This document shows, one piece after another, positions 4,634 through 5,527 of a stretch of 5,527 nucleotides of DNA. This DNA comes from Bacteroidales bacterium (GTDB lineage: Bacteria; Bacteroidota; Bacteroidia; Bacteroidales; JAADGE01), in the NCBI GenBank assembly GCA_024762915.1, contig JANTGL010000195.1:1-5527 (forward strand), given 5' to 3'. The notes under the pieces were generated by a model. The model was not told where the DNA came from. It saw only the letters and a list, made by a program, of their open reading frames with translations, and made no database searches. The stretch's first letter is position 1. Each line of letters opens with the position of its first letter. Both the position numbers and the translations under genes were made by a program.

Positions 4634-5527
4634 CAGAAAAAAAACTATTTTTGCTCGATGCTTATGCGCTGATATTCAGAGCATACTACGCATTTATTAA
4701 AAATCCGAGATACAACTCAAAAGGGTTAAATACTTCAGCAATCCTCGGTTTTACAAATACGCTTTATGAAATTCTGAGAACTGAAAAACCCACTCATATT
4801 GCCGTCGTTTTTGACCCGCCCGCGGGAAGTTTTCGCAGTGACATTTTTCCCGAATACAAAGCTCACAGAGATGCCACACCGGAAGATATAATAAAATCCG
4901 TACCGCATATAAAGGATGTTATTAAAGCATTTAATATTCCGATTTATGAAGTTCCCGGTTTTGAGGCTGACGATACCATCGGAACACTTGCCAAAAAAGC
5001 CGAAAAAGCGGGTTTCACAACTTATATGATGACTCCGGATAAAGATTTCGGTCAATTGGTGACCGATAATATTTTTATGTATAAACCGAAAAGAGGCGGA
5101 AATGATGCTGAAATTCTCGGCAAAAAAGAAATTTGTGAAAAATACGGTATTGAAAATCCGGAGCAAGTCATTGATATTCTAGCAATTTGGGGCGATACGG
5201 CCGATAATGTTCCGGGTATTCCCGGCGTTGGTGAAAAAACATCAATGAAGTTAATTCAAAAGTACAAATCCGTTGACGGTATATACGAACACCTTAATGA
5301 GCTGAAAGGCAAACAAAAAGAGAATGTTGAAAAGAGTAAAGATTTAGTTAAACTTTCCAAGGAGCTTGTAACCATATCACAAGATGTTCCTGTTGAAATA
5401 AATGAAAAAGATTTAGAAAAAAACGAACCGGATTATAAAAAATTAGAAGCACTTTTTAATGAGTTTGAATTCGGCGCTTTGGCAAAACGTATTCTTCCGG
5501 GCAAACAAGAAACCGCATCTCAAGGCA
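4630..5527 (+). CDS. polA: DNA polymerase I, 5'-nuclease domain (partial, 3' end outside window)
   Basis: The frame runs open from the ATG at 4630 to the right edge, giving 299 residues of the N-terminal 5'-3' exonuclease (flap endonuclease) domain that removes RNA primers and flaps during replication and repair. Metal-binding acidic residues are all present: Asp10 in LLDAYALIFRAYYAF, Asp62 in VVFDPPAGSFRSDIFPEYKA, Glu112/Asp114/Asp115 in FEADDTIGTLA, Asp137/Asp139 in TPDKDFGQLV, and Asp189/Asp192 in WGDTADNVPGIPGVGEKT, which also supplies the helix-hairpin-helix DNA-binding element. The polymerase domain is beyond the window. The start is chosen because the usual N-terminus begins just before 'LFLLDAY'. 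It overlaps the toxin stop by four bases, and I find no TAnnTTTG box in the preceding 600 bases other than that before the antitoxin gene, so polA is probably part of that transcript. Confidence 0.95.
   Translation, partial: MTEKKLFLLDAYALIFRAYYAFIKNPRYNSKGLNTSAILGFTNTLYEILRTEKPTHIAVVFDPPAGSFRSDIFPEYKAHRDATPEDIIKSVPHIKDVIKAFNIPIYEVPGFEADDTIGTLAKKAEKAGFTTYMMTPDKDFGQLVTDNIFMYKPKRGGNDAEILGKKEICEKYGIENPEQVIDILAIWGDTADNVPGIPGVGEKTSMKLIQKYKSVDGIYEHLNELKGKQKENVEKSKDLVKLSKELVTISQDVPVEINEKDLEKNEPDYKKLEALFNEFEFGALAKRILPGKQETASQG

Noticed and set aside
4645..4652. TATTTTTG as an internal polA promoter
   Set aside because: It lies inside polA codons 6-8; a later start would lose Asp10 and the conserved LLDAY motif, and the nearby ATG at 4658 is out of frame.
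4735..5166. Minus-strand open frame inside polA
   Set aside because: It is opposite a highly conserved 5'-nuclease domain and has no domain pattern of its own.
1..5527. Insertion sequence, phage, CRISPR or RNA gene
   Set aside because: No transposase or integrase motifs, no spaced repeats and no tRNA or rRNA-like segment were found on either strand.

Overview
The window looks like a stretch of chromosome from a Bacteroidota bacterium, probably of the Bacteroidales/Flavobacteriales type. The evidence is AT-rich DNA (roughly one third G+C by eye), gene starts without Shine-Dalgarno sequences, promoter boxes of the Bacteroidota type (TAnnTTTG at -7) just before starts, and protein sequences (PolA 5'-nuclease, RbfA, QueD) that read like Bacteroidota versions. 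It is gene-dense: nine genes, seven complete and two cut by the window edges. No gap exceeds 300 bases; the longest gene-free stretch is 2975-3149. I found no rRNA, tRNA, insertion sequence, CRISPR array or convincing rho-independent terminator.

Layout. 1-131 (minus): N-terminal end of an aminopeptidase P-like protein. It diverges across a 109-base promoter region from rbfA (241-576, plus), a 30S maturation factor. rbfA shares one base (TAATG) with a LolC/FtsX-type ABC permease (576-1805, plus). The permease runs tail-to-tail, with a 4-base overlap, into a PLP-dependent methionine-type aminotransferase (1802-2974, minus). A 175-base divergent region follows, holding a 20-bp inverted repeat in the aminotransferase promoter and the promoter of a small ArsR-family repressor (3150-3455, plus). 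Next come queD (3537-3983, plus), whose promoter lies in a perfect 11-bp inverted repeat, and a toxin-antitoxin-like pair (4012-4323 and 4310-4633, plus) with the best promoter in the window. Finally polA (4630 to the edge, plus) overlaps the toxin gene by four bases.

How the genes relate. Most are independent housekeeping functions: translation (rbfA), envelope transport (permease), amino-acid metabolism (aminotransferase), queuosine/deazapurine biosynthesis (queD) and DNA replication/repair (polA). Two arrangements deserve attention. First, the ArsR gene sits between two inverted repeats that share the half-site TCTTT...AAAGA, one in the aminotransferase promoter and one in the queD promoter, which suggests a small local regulon. 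Second, polA has no visible promoter of its own and is chained by overlaps to a ParE/RelE-type toxin gene and a putative non-canonical antitoxin, so polA expression may depend on the toxin-antitoxin promoter. I do not see a clearly new multi-gene system; these two are the best leads.
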